A stretch of DNA of 64,000 nucleotides, taken from the NCBI RefSeq assembly GCF_000430845.1, contig NZ_AUMU01000010.1, positions 1 through 64,000 on the forward strand, in the 5' to 3' direction. The notes below the pieces were generated by a model. The model had not been told where the DNA came from and made no database searches. It saw nothing but the letters and a program-made list of their open reading frames with translations. This DNA is from Chryseobacterium gregarium DSM 19109. GTDB lineage: Bacteria > Bacteroidota > Bacteroidia > Flavobacteriales > Weeksellaceae. Of this stretch, positions 1-8,726 are shown in pieces. Position 1 is the stretch's first letter. Every line of letters starts with the position of its first letter. The translations under genes and the position numbers were made by a program.

Positions 1-19
1 AGCCTTTTAAAAAATTTCA

Positions 20-94
20 GGGCTCTTAGCTCAGTTGGTTCAGAGCATCTGGTTTACACCCAGAGGGTCGGGGGTTCGAATCCCTCAGGGCCCA
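20..94 (+). tRNA. tRNA-Val (anticodon TAC)
   Basis: Complete cloverleaf. The 7-bp acceptor stem is GGGCTCT/AGGGCCC with two G-T pairs, the anticodon stem TCTGG/CCAGA closes the loop TTTACAC (anticodon TAC, valine), and the T loop is TTCGAAT. The discriminator base is A, and CCA is not encoded because the sequence continues ACAAAA. The start of the transcription unit lies outside the window or in the first 19 bases. A hairpin terminator follows almost immediately, so this tRNA is the last or only one of its transcript. Confidence 0.95.
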
Positions 95-98
95 CAAA

Positions 99-126
99 AC
101 CTCTCAATTTATTGGGAGGTTTTTTA
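99..126 (+). terminator. Rho-independent terminator of the tRNA-Val transcript
   Basis: ACCTCTCAAT (99-108) pairs with ATTGGGAGGT (111-120), with one T-G wobble, followed by a run of T from 120. It sits five bases after the tRNA 3' end. Confidence 0.8.
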
Positions 127-179
127 TATTTATACTTAAAATCCATTATAACTTTATTAAACGGCTATTTTTATTTTTT

Positions 180-187
180 TAAATTTG
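180..187 (+). promoter_or_regulatory. Promoter -7 element for the PAAR-linked cassette
   Basis: TAAATTTG matches the Bacteroidota -7 consensus TAnnTTTG exactly and lies 14 bases before the ATG at 202. No clear TTTG -33 box was found at the expected distance. It lies after the tRNA terminator, so the cassette probably has its own transcript. Confidence 0.5.
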
Positions 188-201
188 ATGGACGAAGTAT
201 A

Positions 202-1203
202 ATGTTGAAAGAAAAAAACAATTTGATGGACATAGTCATGTCGAAAAAGGAGATCCTCAGAAGACTCAACAGTCTCAGGATACAACCGGCTGGTTTATCA
301 CCACGGAAATACGGGGTTTCTGTAAAATATTTTTCAGGGGACGAACAAGTTCCATCCAAGAGAATTGATTATGATATTACGGCAGAACTTAATATTGAAG
401 ATTATAAGGGGATATTAAAAATAAATAAAGAAAATATTTATTATAATCAACAACAGCCGGATAGCATCAATGAGGTATTAGGAGATGCTTTATCCAAAGC
501 TATATATCCTATCAGAACATCCATCAATGAAAAAGGATTATGCCGGGATGAGATTCTCAATCATGATGAGATTCTCTCCCGATGGGAACATCAAAAACAG
601 AAAATACGCACAAAACACAGGAGCGATTCCCTGAACGATTTTTTTCTTACAGCGGATAAAAAAATTTCTGAAAAGATTTCTTTAGAAAGATCTCTGAAAA
701 ATGATTGGTTCTGGAATTTATTCTTTCATCCCAGATTTATCAATTATGGTGATAGCAGAAAAACTGAAACTTCATTATATTTATCCGTTATCCCTTATAC
801 GCCTCCTTTAAAATTCTCAGGAATACAGTCAATCAATAAAATTCCCACAAAATACCATTCTTTCGTCATAGAGTTCTCCAGCAACGAATTAATTGCACCT
901 TCTTATTTTATTCCTAAAAATGCTGTTGAAACTTGCTTTATGTCTTTAAAAGTAATTTTTGACATGGATCTTTATCATCATTTCCCAATGCATATTCAAG
1001 CGTATTTTGAAGTTTATTCAAAGGATTGGGCAGGGGAAAAAAATCTTATCAAAAAAATAGAGTATACCCTATTTCAAGAGAATGCTGAGGAATATAAAAA
1101 TAAAACAATGGACAGAGACAGCCCCTTTATTACGGGCGGGTTAGTGGTTACCGAAACAAATAAATGGGGGTTCTACAAAAACAGGTTTGAAAATGACTGG
1201 TAA
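202..1203 (+). CDS. Uncharacterised cytosolic protein, first gene of PAAR-linked cassette
   Basis: A 333-residue protein that I do not recognise. It has no signal peptide or membrane segment and is rich in Lys, Asn, Tyr and Ile. The open frame runs back to 112, inside the tRNA terminator, so an internal start is needed; ATG codons at 202, 226 and 238 are candidates, and 202 was chosen because it is the first after the -7 element at 180-187. The C-terminal third is rich in aromatic residues (YHHFPMHIQAYFEVY). It is followed after 53 bases by a PAAR-like gene, so it could be a chaperone/adaptor or a structural partner of that spike, but nothing in its own sequence proves this. Confidence 0.6.
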   Translation: MLKEKNNLMDIVMSKKEILRRLNSLRIQPAGLSPRKYGVSVKYFSGDEQVPSKRIDYDITAELNIEDYKGILKINKENIYYNQQQPDSINEVLGDALSKAIYPIRTSINEKGLCRDEILNHDEILSRWEHQKQKIRTKHRSDSLNDFFLTADKKISEKISLERSLKNDWFWNLFFHPRFINYGDSRKTETSLYLSVIPYTPPLKFSGIQSINKIPTKYHSFVIEFSSNELIAPSYFIPKNAVETCFMSLKVIFDMDLYHHFPMHIQAYFEVYSKDWAGEKNLIKKIEYTLFQENAEEYKNKTMDRDSPFITGGLVVTETNKWGFYKNRFENDW

Positions 1204-1256
1204 TTTCGATATCAATAAAAAACACTAATTTTACATACCACACAAATAATATTAAT

Positions 1257-1733
1257 ATGTCTTTAAAAGAAAAGGTAGTACAGGGTGCTCTGTGCCAATG
1301 TCAATTCGGGACCACACCAGATAAGCTTAAAGTACTTACCCAACAGAAATACTTCATTAATGATTTTAACGGCAGTTCAAAACTGGCTGCTACCCATAAG
1401 GATATTGGCGCCACTTTTGAGAAAAACACTTTTGGATCTTGTAAAAAGATGAACAACAGCCCCTGTACAGCGACCGTTACAGAATGGAGCAATTATTATG
1501 AAAAAGAAAAATATTCCCCGCCTGACGGATTCATCTTACTGGAAGACAGTAAAGCAACCTGCCCTGTCGGCGGCAGAGACTGTATAAGCATAATGAAAAC
1601 CGGCCAGATAGGCGAGCCGACTGAAAGCAGTATCAAGAAAGGAGATGAAGAATTACAATCTCATATCAATCCTATTTTAGATATAAAAAATTACACGCTC
1701 ACTTATCCTTACGACCACTTAAATGCAAGATAA
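1257..1733 (+). CDS. PAAR-like protein (DUF4280 family)
   Basis: 158 residues. It begins with the family-typical VVQGALCQCQFG segment and carries further cysteines in CKKMNNSPC and CPVGGRDC, the pattern of DUF4280 proteins. These are PAAR-like spike tips found with contractile secretion systems, including the Bacteroidota-specific T6SS subtype iii. PAAR proteins cap the VgrG spike and recruit effectors. Its stop codon abuts the ATG of the 1007-residue gene with zero spacing, implying translational coupling and making that protein the natural cargo candidate. No VgrG, sheath or baseplate gene is in the window, so this is an orphan spike/effector island or the edge of a larger locus. Family assignment is confident; attachment to a T6SS is inference. 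Confidence 0.85.
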   Translation: MSLKEKVVQGALCQCQFGTTPDKLKVLTQQKYFINDFNGSSKLAATHKDIGATFEKNTFGSCKKMNNSPCTATVTEWSNYYEKEKYSPPDGFILLEDSKATCPVGGRDCISIMKTGQIGEPTESSIKKGDEELQSHINPILDIKNYTLTYPYDHLNAR

Positions 1734-4700
1734 ATGGAAGATATATTAAAAGGGATAAAAGCTTGCTACCATGAAATAGACGGCAGAAAAGAGTTTACTG
1801 TTGTGCCTGATGTGGTTGTGTATCTTCTAAGCGGAAAGACCCATAGATTTGTTTTAGAAAACAACACCAATATCTTAGGTGAAAAAACAACCAACCCTCA
1901 AACTACCGTTGAAGGGGCAAAATGGGCTTTTATTTTATCTTATCTTTATGGGGAAGCCTTAAAAACCCCTGATGGTGAAAAACTTCCGCTCTGGGCAGAC
2001 TTAGGAGGTGGCAACATATCCGTAAAATATCTGGGAATTGATGATCAGTATAAGCAAGGCTCTGCCATAGAAATTACGCCGAATTCCAATGATGTGTGGC
2101 TGGGAAACTATCACCGCATGGAGGTATTTAGCCTACTCCCCGGAAAAGGATTAAATTTTCACTTCCTTACGATTGATAAGCCAAAAATTTACCTGGCTTA
2201 TTTTGATAAGCAGAATATTAATCCTGAGATTAAAGAATTTAAAGTCAATGACGGCTATTATTCTTATGGTGAAGTCATTAAATTTCATGTGGCAACACAT
2301 ATGCTGCCATTAAAGATCAACGATCAGTATAAACAGAAATACGGTAATATAGAAAATGAACCATCTTTTGAAAATCTGGAAGTTGAGATTCATCTGACCG
2401 ACGAAGAGCATAAGGTTTTACTTGAAGAACCCATTATAAAAGGCAAGCTGGTAGATTATTCTCCGCTTGTAAAGAGTGCAGACAGCATTCATATCAATCT
2501 CGGAACGGCAAATATCAGTTATGAATTCCCTGTTTTTATCAATCCGGAATGGAAAGACACCATTCATACTAAAGATAAAAAAATTAAAGCATACTCTGTT
2601 ACAATAAAAATCACCAATACCAAAACCAAAAAAGAATATACTTATCAGCCGGATCAGGGGCAGATCAGAAAAATTTCCGATTCCAAAAGAGATTTCGATA
2701 ACATAGACGTTTCACCGGCCTTTTTTGTAAAATATGAAGCCATGGAAACGGTTCTCGCCAGACTGGAACAGAAAAAAGCCAACATGATCCAGTACATTGG
2801 TGATATAGACTATAATTTTAAAGAAAAAAACCCTTGTGCCTATTCAAAAATCGTTATTAATGATGGGGAAACAGATTATGAAATTTTTAATGAATACAGT
2901 GGCCAAAGTGTAAAAGACAGTACAAAAAGATGGGCGGATATTGTAGCCGGCGATAAAGATCCGAAAGATGTTAAGATTACAGCAAAATATCTTCAGGACA
3001 AAGATGCAACACCGGAAAATGTCCGGACGGAGAAAAACGGCTATATGTGCCAAAGGATTCTTAATGATGATAAGCCTCATGACGGGATTAAAGACGTTTT
3101 TAAAATGGACTGGATTGTCGGGCAATACAGACCTTCGCAAGACCCGCAGCTATTTCTCCAAAGAATTTTAAACTTCGCTAAATCGCCGGCACCGGGAACC
3201 CCGTTGGTTTTTCATCCCTCCAACAGCAATAAGGCGCCAAAGCTTGACCATACGAAAATACCGTCTGATCAGGAAATGAAGGGAATTCCGCAGCCAAAAG
3301 AGATTCAGGAAGCCTTCAAGGGAATATCTGTTTCAGGGATTCAGGGACTGCAGGAAGGAACAGACTTTATCATTGATGAATCCAATGATTCCATTACATT
3401 AAAACTTAAATATAAATATAACAAATCCTACGACGATACAATCAACAATTATCTTTACGGAAAACAGGAATATCTTTCCAAAGGCCTTTTGGCTGACAAT
3501 TTCAAGAATGCCTGGGTCGTAAGATATCTTTTAAAATATATTTATAAAGAACAGATTCACCAGACTTATTTTGTTCCGGTTACTACTTGCAGGTATCCAA
3601 ATCAGATTGCCGGAATAAGAGTGTTCCCGGATATGAAATGGGTAATTAATTTTAATTATAATATTGACACGCCTCTTTACTATAACACGACTACAGAACT
3701 TGATAATTATTACAGCGGATTCAGCGAAGGCAAAATAAACAGCCAGAATAACATTACACGAAAAGACATACTTGATAAAAAAATCGCCAATCATTTACAG
3801 CATTACGTGGGCAGAAAAACCTCTTTCGGCTTATATGTAGAATGTGAGGTAAGCGGTGAAGATGATGTTATAAAATTAGGAAAAGATTTTGCAGAGAAAT
3901 ACAGAAATATGCTGCAGCCTCTTTTTTGGATGGTAAATAAGTTAGATGGAGACTTAGGGGTTTCCGAGGCTCAGAATGAAAACAGAAGACTTCAGACCTC
4001 TCCGGCTACACAAAAAGGATTAATGGCAAGGCTTAATGCTTTACCGATGAGCTTTGAACTTAACCCACCGAGCATTGGCTTAGGTTTAGGCATAGGATAT
4101 GCTGTCTCTAAAACCGGACATATTACCGCAGAGTTAGAAGGAAGGCTTATTGCAAATCCGATTATCGGGGCTAAGGTAAAATTGGATATCTTAGCGCTGG
4201 GAAGTAAATTTAAGCCTTGGGGAGCCATTATTGATGCACTGGATTTAGTTTCGTGGCTGGCTAACCTTTTCAGTGGTGGCCGTGTAGAAATTAACTATGA
4301 ATTATATTTTGAGCTTTCGGCTGCTATAAAATTAGCAGGTGCCGATTCCAAAGATGGAGAAGCAACACCGGCTGCTATTAAATATAATTTTGCAGACAGT
4401 GCTTTTAGTGGAAGTATCGCTTTACAGGGAGAATTAAAAGGGGTTTTACATGCCAGTTTCTCATTGAAAGTCTATGTAAAGACAGAAAAGAACAAATCTT
4501 TTGATGCTAAAGAAAATAAAAAGAAATCTTTAGGGGCAGGTATCGGTGCTGAAGCAAATACAAGTATCACTCTTACATTAGGAGAAAACTTTGGAAAAAA
4601 AGACAATTGGGATGCAGACTTTTATTTCGCAGGTGTTACTTTAAAAGTATGGGCAGAAGCAGGCTATTCTGATAAGAGTGACGCCAAAACCGTACAGCTT

Positions 4701-4757
4701 ATTCCCGACTATGAAGATAAAATTAATATTTTTAAAAATAAAGGAGAAATAAAATAA
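1734..4757 (+). CDS. Large uncharacterised protein, candidate PAAR-associated effector
   Basis: 1007 residues with no signal peptide. I recognise no catalytic domain. Residues up to about 330 look beta-rich, with extended segments and charged turns. The middle (about 340-750) is mixed and Lys/Asp/Tyr-rich. From about residue 780 the character changes: a Gly- and Ala-rich stretch with alternating hydrophobic residues (SIGLGLGIGYAVSKTGH, then LDILALG and ALDLVSWLANLFSGG) leads into repeated amphipathic strands ending near the C terminus, reminiscent of a membrane-inserting or barrel-like domain. It starts directly after the PAAR-like stop codon and its TAA overlaps the next ATG. An exported toxin or a spike extension are both possible; neither is shown by a motif. 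Confidence 0.75.
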   Translation: MEDILKGIKACYHEIDGRKEFTVVPDVVVYLLSGKTHRFVLENNTNILGEKTTNPQTTVEGAKWAFILSYLYGEALKTPDGEKLPLWADLGGGNISVKYLGIDDQYKQGSAIEITPNSNDVWLGNYHRMEVFSLLPGKGLNFHFLTIDKPKIYLAYFDKQNINPEIKEFKVNDGYYSYGEVIKFHVATHMLPLKINDQYKQKYGNIENEPSFENLEVEIHLTDEEHKVLLEEPIIKGKLVDYSPLVKSADSIHINLGTANISYEFPVFINPEWKDTIHTKDKKIKAYSVTIKITNTKTKKEYTYQPDQGQIRKISDSKRDFDNIDVSPAFFVKYEAMETVLARLEQKKANMIQYIGDIDYNFKEKNPCAYSKIVINDGETDYEIFNEYSGQSVKDSTKRWADIVAGDKDPKDVKITAKYLQDKDATPENVRTEKNGYMCQRILNDDKPHDGIKDVFKMDWIVGQYRPSQDPQLFLQRILNFAKSPAPGTPLVFHPSNSNKAPKLDHTKIPSDQEMKGIPQPKEIQEAFKGISVSGIQGLQEGTDFIIDESNDSITLKLKYKYNKSYDDTINNYLYGKQEYLSKGLLADNFKNAWVVRYLLKYIYKEQIHQTYFVPVTTCRYPNQIAGIRVFPDMKWVINFNYNIDTPLYYNTTTELDNYYSGFSEGKINSQNNITRKDILDKKIANHLQHYVGRKTSFGLYVECEVSGEDDVIKLGKDFAEKYRNMLQPLFWMVNKLDGDLGVSEAQNENRRLQTSPATQKGLMARLNALPMSFELNPPSIGLGLGIGYAVSKTGHITAELEGRLIANPIIGAKVKLDILALGSKFKPWGAIIDALDLVSWLANLFSGGRVEINYELYFELSAAIKLAGADSKDGEATPAAIKYNFADSAFSGSIALQGELKGVLHASFSLKVYVKTEKNKSFDAKENKKKSLGAGIGAEANTSITLTLGENFGKKDNWDADFYFAGVTLKVWAEAGYSDKSDAKTVQLIPDYEDKINIFKNKGEIK

Positions 4758-5695
4758 TGAAACGTTTTATAGTAGCACTTACCTCTTGCAGTCTTTTGTT
4801 TGTATGCTGCAGCAATGAACAGAAAAATACTGTTGACAATAAAAGAACTGAACAAAATATAATAAAAACCGAAGTAATGAAATCATATCTTCTTAACCAT
4901 GAAATAAGGAATGTAGACTATGAAATATATGTAAATGATTTTTTAGTGGGACAGTCGCATAATAACAATGGTATTCCCGGGCCCTACAAGCTCAACCAGT
5001 ATATTTTCTCTACAGGTAAGCAGGAAGTAAAAATAAAAATCTCTGCCAATAAAAATTACCAGAAAGAGATTACCTCTGAAATCCTTACCGATATAAGTAA
5101 AAATACAGGAATTTATCTTCTTCAGAACAAAGATTACGGTAACATTCAGGAAATTAAAAAACTGGATTTTCCCAAATTGGAAAAGCCTGTTCAGTCTTAT
5201 GAATTTAAATGGAATTTTGAGGCAGAAGCAACTCCCGGAATCACAAATTTAAATAATTCTCAGGATATTTCTAAAATGGATTCCAACAAATTACAGGAAG
5301 AGGTTTTCGCTAAATATGAAGAACTGAGGAATCTTTTGCATTCAGGAAATGGTAATCAGTTTATGAAAGAAATTTCCAAAGCTAAAAATGATCTTTTTAT
5401 TGCCGACGGGCTTTCTGAAGAAGGACAAAAAAAATACAATGAGAATTTAAAGAATTACTTTGCTTCCCATAAAGATTTATTACCTGATTTCAAAGAATTT
5501 AAAATCAAAATCTTGGGACACGGAAGAGCGGTTGCATTTGAAAATATTTCCGAGAACAAAGGAACCGGTATTTTATCTGCTGAAGACAGGAAACAGAATT
5601 TATTCAATTCAAATTATATCGTACTTCATAAGCCAAAAGGCTCTGATACTTTTGAAGTTTTCAGATACAGCAGTTCCTTTGCAGAGTTAAAATAG
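4757..5695 (+). CDS. Lipoprotein, candidate immunity protein of the PAAR-linked cassette
   Basis: 312 residues starting with a hydrophobic signal segment and a double cysteine (LLFVCCSNEQ) that fits a loose lipobox at residues 14-18, so it should be periplasmic and lipid-anchored. The mature part is Lys/Asn-rich, with a possible two-domain layout: a beta-rich region about 50-160 (an NDFLVGQSH segment and paired strands) and a helical region from about 180. Its ATG overlaps the stop of the 1007-residue gene by one base (TAATG), the arrangement expected of an effector with its cognate immunity factor. Periplasmic location would suit protection from an envelope-acting toxin. A mere accessory lipoprotein is the alternative. 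Confidence 0.75.
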   Translation: MKRFIVALTSCSLLFVCCSNEQKNTVDNKRTEQNIIKTEVMKSYLLNHEIRNVDYEIYVNDFLVGQSHNNNGIPGPYKLNQYIFSTGKQEVKIKISANKNYQKEITSEILTDISKNTGIYLLQNKDYGNIQEIKKLDFPKLEKPVQSYEFKWNFEAEATPGITNLNNSQDISKMDSNKLQEEVFAKYEELRNLLHSGNGNQFMKEISKAKNDLFIADGLSEEGQKKYNENLKNYFASHKDLLPDFKEFKIKILGHGRAVAFENISENKGTGILSAEDRKQNLFNSNYIVLHKPKGSDTFEVFRYSSSFAELK

Positions 5696-5720
5696 GATAT
5701 AAACAAATAATCAGATCAGG

Positions 5721-5746
5721 TTCCCAAATCCGGGAAGCTATTTTTT
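5721..5746 (+). terminator. Likely terminator after the PAAR-linked cassette
   Basis: TTCCC (5721-5725) and GGGAA (5732-5736) form a short hairpin with loop AAATCC, followed shortly by six T. It overlaps the last codons of the converging glycosyltransferase gene. The stem is short, so confidence is moderate. Confidence 0.45.
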
Positions 5747-6712
5747 ATCAACCTTCTCAACAATCTTCTGAATTTTAAGCTCTTCCAGGCAGGCCCAATC
5801 TCCCCTGAAACATTCCCGGTCTCCAAAAACAGAACAGGGTCTGCAGGTAAGATCGTTAACCTGCACCACATCATTTTCACTCTGCCCAAATCCTAAAAAC
5901 CCGGCATACGGATCTGTCTGGCCCCAAACCGATACACATCTTGTCCCCATAAGGCTCGCCAGGTGCATGTTCGCAGAATCCATGGAGATCATCAATTCTA
6001 ATTCAGATATTTTATTTAATTCTTCAATAAGGCTCAGCTTTCCTGAAAGACTGAACGTATTCGGGATTTCTTTTTCCCATCTTTGCAGCACTTCAGTTTC
6101 TTTTTCTCCGCCTCCGAAGAAATAAATGGTGTGTTTTTGAGATAGAATCCTTGCCAGCTCATAAGATTTTTCCAATGGGAGCATTTTCCCGCGGTGCTGT
6201 GCGAAAGGCGCAAAACCAATCCCGGACTTCTCTATAGCTGCCGGCCTTAACTGATGTGACAGCTCAACCTTAAAACCCATGTCACGGAAAACATCAGCAT
6301 AACGTTCCACCGTTTTTTTTAATTGCTTTTTGTTAAGGTTCCAGACGTCAGTCAGCTGTTCTTTCTCTTCCTTTCCTTTATTGATTTTAAAAACCTTCAG
6401 CCCCCGCCGACGGTAAATCTTATCCAAGATTTTTGTACGGATCACATCATGAAGGTTCGCGATCAGATCGGGATGAAATTCATTAATCAATTCATCAGCA
6501 AGTTTTCTTAAACCGAAAAACCCTTTATAATCATCAAGGTTGATCCCTTTAAATATAACATTCGGAATCCCTGTAAATAAACTTTCAAAATTCTTTCGGG
6601 ACACCATAATAATTTCCACGTCAGGATTCTGTTCCAGAAATTCCCGGAATACAGGCGCAGTCATGGCAACATCGCCGAAGGCAGAAAAACGATATGCTAA
6701 AACCCTGGTCAC
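5738..6712 (-). CDS. Glycosyltransferase family 9 (heptosyltransferase-like)
   Basis: 324 residues. The N terminus (VLAYRFSAFGDVAMTAPVF) is the GT9 signature loop, in which a conserved Asp after the Gly acts in sugar transfer. The C-terminal half carries SMDSANMHLASLMGTRCVSVWGQTDP, the nucleotide-sugar-binding part of ADP-heptose:LPS heptosyltransferases. It probably adds a sugar to lipopolysaccharide core on the cytoplasmic face of the inner membrane. It lies two bases downstream of sufE and shares its transcript, an unusual partner. The exact sugar donor and acceptor cannot be read from the sequence. Confidence 0.85.
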   Translation of the reverse strand: MTRVLAYRFSAFGDVAMTAPVFREFLEQNPDVEIIMVSRKNFESLFTGIPNVIFKGINLDDYKGFFGLRKLADELINEFHPDLIANLHDVIRTKILDKIYRRRGLKVFKINKGKEEKEQLTDVWNLNKKQLKKTVERYADVFRDMGFKVELSHQLRPAAIEKSGIGFAPFAQHRGKMLPLEKSYELARILSQKHTIYFFGGGEKETEVLQRWEKEIPNTFSLSGKLSLIEELNKISELELMISMDSANMHLASLMGTRCVSVWGQTDPYAGFLGFGQSENDVVQVNDLTCRPCSVFGDRECFRGDWACLEELKIQKIVEKVDKK

Positions 6713-6714
6713 AA

Positions 6715-7134
6715 CTATGATTTCAACTGATAGGCTACTGCATAAAACTTGATCTGTTTAGTCATTGCCATCAATCCGTTGGCTCTGGAAGGGGAAAGAA
6801 ATTCCTGTAATCCGATCTGAGAGATAAAATCAAAATCCGAATCTAAAATTTCCTGGGTAGAATGACCACTGTAAATGCTCACCAGAAGAGAAACGATCCC
6901 TTTCGGTAAAATCCCGTCGGAATCTGCATTAAAAAGCAGTTTCCCGTCTTTGAATTCGGCATCAATCCATACTTTACTCTGACAGCCTTTAATCAGATTT
7001 TCATCCGCTTTCTTATCATCGGGAAGCCCTTTAAGCTCTTTCCCGAGATCAATAATATATTCATATTTCTGCTCCCAGTCTTCGAGAAACGCAAATTCGT
7101 CGATGATTTCCTGCTGTTTTTCTTTAATGGTCAT
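6715..7134 (-). CDS. sufE: SufE family cysteine-desulfurase sulfur acceptor
   Basis: 139 residues, full length for SufE. The conserved GCQSKVW motif places the sulfur-accepting cysteine at residue 51, the same number as in Escherichia coli SufE. It should take persulfide sulfur from SufS and hand it to the SufBCD scaffold for Fe-S cluster assembly. The other suf genes are not in the window. It heads a two-gene unit with the GT9 gene (2 bases apart) and is preceded by a consensus TATCTTTG -7 element. Confidence 0.92.
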   Translation of the reverse strand: MTIKEKQQEIIDEFAFLEDWEQKYEYIIDLGKELKGLPDDKKADENLIKGCQSKVWIDAEFKDGKLLFNADSDGILPKGIVSLLVSIYSGHSTQEILDSDFDFISQIGLQEFLSPSRANGLMAMTKQIKFYAVAYQLKS

Positions 7135-7153
7135 TTTAATTAACTTCTTTCTG

Positions 7154-7161
7154 CAAAGATA
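7154..7161 (-). promoter_or_regulatory. Promoter -7 element for sufE
   Basis: On the minus strand the sequence reads TATCTTTG, an exact match to the Bacteroidota -7 consensus, 19 bases upstream of the sufE start codon. Confidence 0.6.
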
Positions 7162-7234
7162 CTAAATTATGCTTTAGGCTTGAAACAGCAAGCAACAGAC
7201 AACAGAACAATATGAAGATTCTGCATATTGTCTA

Positions 7235-8353
7235 TTATTTTAATGCTGATCCCAAACCTGATGCTTTTTCAAAAACCTCTAAAAGTTTAATTTCTTCATT
7301 TTCCCAGCACAGGGCCTGCGCCGCTTTATCAAGTTCAGGCTGATAGCTTTTTCTTCCTTTACCGATAACTGCTTTAATGGCTTTTGCAATATGTTCAGGC
7401 TGATGATCCTGAATGATTTCTCCCGTATCAAACCGTTGCCTGATTTTCAGCAGCTCAGGAAGGTTGGAAAGTATTAACGGTACACGGGCCTGGATACAGT
7501 CCAACACTTTATTGGGTAAAGAATAATAATAGCTTTCTCCGCCGTTCTCCTCAATACTCATTCCGCAATCAGCTGTTAAAGTGACTTTTCTCAGATCTTT
7601 CGGCATTAGTTTTCCTAAGAACTGAACCTTATCCTGAAGGTTTTCATGAATCACCAGGTCTTCGTATTCTTTTTTCCTGGGCCCGTCACCGGCAATTTTA
7701 AAAACCACATTATCTACATGGTGCATGGCTAAAATAGCCCTATCGATACCGCGAAACGGATTAATGGCTCCCTGGTACAAAAGAATTTTCGGATGGTTTT
7801 CCGGAATATTCGGGATGTTATTTATTTTTTTGGGAGCATTCTGTACAACAGCCGCATCAATTCCGTAGTGTCTTTTAAACCATTCTGCATAGCTTCTGCT
7901 TGCCGTTATCATCAGTTTGATATCAGGAATGACAGCTTTTTCAAGATATCTCCACAATTTTTGTGACATTTTGCCCTGAAGTGCAGGCATTTCCGAAAAT
8001 ATCTCGTGACTGTCAAAAACAAGCGGTATGCTCAACTTTTTGGAGATGAGATAATTCGGAAGCAGAGCATCAAGATCATTCGCATGGAGAATGGTATTTT
8101 GATCTGCTTTTTTCTTTAATTGATAATATAGTTTCCAGTTGAATTCAAAGTAAGCGGTTTTTAAGCTTTTAGAAATTAAGGGTATTCTTGAAAAAGGATA
8201 AGGCCGTGACATGTCCTCTGCCCCGCCCCAGTTATTCCCAATAAGTTCAATGTTATAACCGTTTTCGTATAAAGTACGGCAGACCTTTTCTATACGCTGG
8301 TCCGTATATAAATTACTAAAGGCAGAAGTAATGATCTTTTTTCTCTGTATCAT
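7235..8353 (-). CDS. Glycosyltransferase family 4 (GT-B fold)
   Basis: 372 residues. The N-terminal Rossmann half contains ILHANDLDALLPNYL and IPLVFDSHEIFSE, typical of GT4 acceptor-side domains. The C-terminal half has ILLYQGAINPFRGIDRAI, VFKIAGDGPRKKEYE and a SLPNKVLDCIQARVPLILS segment corresponding to the E-x7-E donor-binding region. It likely builds a cell-surface glycan at the cytoplasmic membrane. Its start overlaps the end of the upstream small membrane-protein gene by four bases, so the two are co-translated. Confidence 0.85.
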   Translation of the reverse strand: MIQRKKIITSAFSNLYTDQRIEKVCRTLYENGYNIELIGNNWGGAEDMSRPYPFSRIPLISKSLKTAYFEFNWKLYYQLKKKADQNTILHANDLDALLPNYLISKKLSIPLVFDSHEIFSEMPALQGKMSQKLWRYLEKAVIPDIKLMITASRSYAEWFKRHYGIDAAVVQNAPKKINNIPNIPENHPKILLYQGAINPFRGIDRAILAMHHVDNVVFKIAGDGPRKKEYEDLVIHENLQDKVQFLGKLMPKDLRKVTLTADCGMSIEENGGESYYYSLPNKVLDCIQARVPLILSNLPELLKIRQRFDTGEIIQDHQPEHIAKAIKAVIGKGRKSYQPELDKAAQALCWENEEIKLLEVFEKASGLGSALK

Positions 8354-8574
8354 TTATTCCTGCCTGCTAAAAGATGATAAATCTGTACGAAACAGATCAG
8401 CGCGTTCGGGATGATAACCGGCCAGAGCATTCCGCTGAAAATACCGTAAATAACGAAGCATATACAGCCGATCATGTTGACAATTCTGATCTTTCTTATA
8501 TCCTTCAGTATGAAACTCAGTACAATAAAAAGCGATGCGGAATATCCTATATAGGCAGCAGTTTCGGAATTCAT
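8350..8574 (-). CDS. Small SWEET/YgjV-like membrane protein
   Basis: 74 residues with three predicted membrane helices: residues 7-24 (YSASLFIVLSFIL), 32-50 (IVNMIGCICFVIYGIFSG) and 51-69. The charged loop KDIRKIR after helix 1 and the IIPN motif in helix 3 resemble the half-transporter fold of SemiSWEET sugar carriers and the related YgjV family, in which the Pro-Asn motif lines the substrate pocket. A single triple-helix unit would act as a dimer. Overlap with the GT4 gene by four bases suggests a joint role in saccharide handling. Fold similarity is a visual judgement; transport activity is not established. Confidence 0.7.
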   Translation of the reverse strand: MNSETAAYIGYSASLFIVLSFILKDIRKIRIVNMIGCICFVIYGIFSGMLWPVIIPNALICFVQIYHLLAGRNK

Positions 8575-8594
8575 GAGAAAAGTTTACAAGGTCA

Positions 8595-8602
8595 CAAACT
8601 TA
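8595..8602 (-). promoter_or_regulatory. Promoter -7 element for the SWEET-like/GT4 pair
   Basis: Minus-strand TAAGTTTG fits TAnnTTTG, 20 bases upstream of the start codon at 8574. Confidence 0.5.
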
Positions 8603-8726
8603 ATCATTTTCAGTAAGATAATAAAATTTTTTCTGCCATAAAGTCATTTATTGGTTTTTGGTAAAATATTTGTAATTTAGATAGTGGATAAATGGCAATG
8701 TTGCTTTTATTCTAATGAGATACATT

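Noticed and set aside
112-201. Upstream extension of the first gene to 112
   Set aside because: It would start in the tRNA terminator with a TTG and precede the -7 element, so it was trimmed to 202.
1734-4757. 1007-residue protein considered as an Rhs/YD-repeat toxin
   Set aside because: No YD repeats, no RHS core motif and no polymorphic C-terminal boundary (PxxxxDPxGL) are present.
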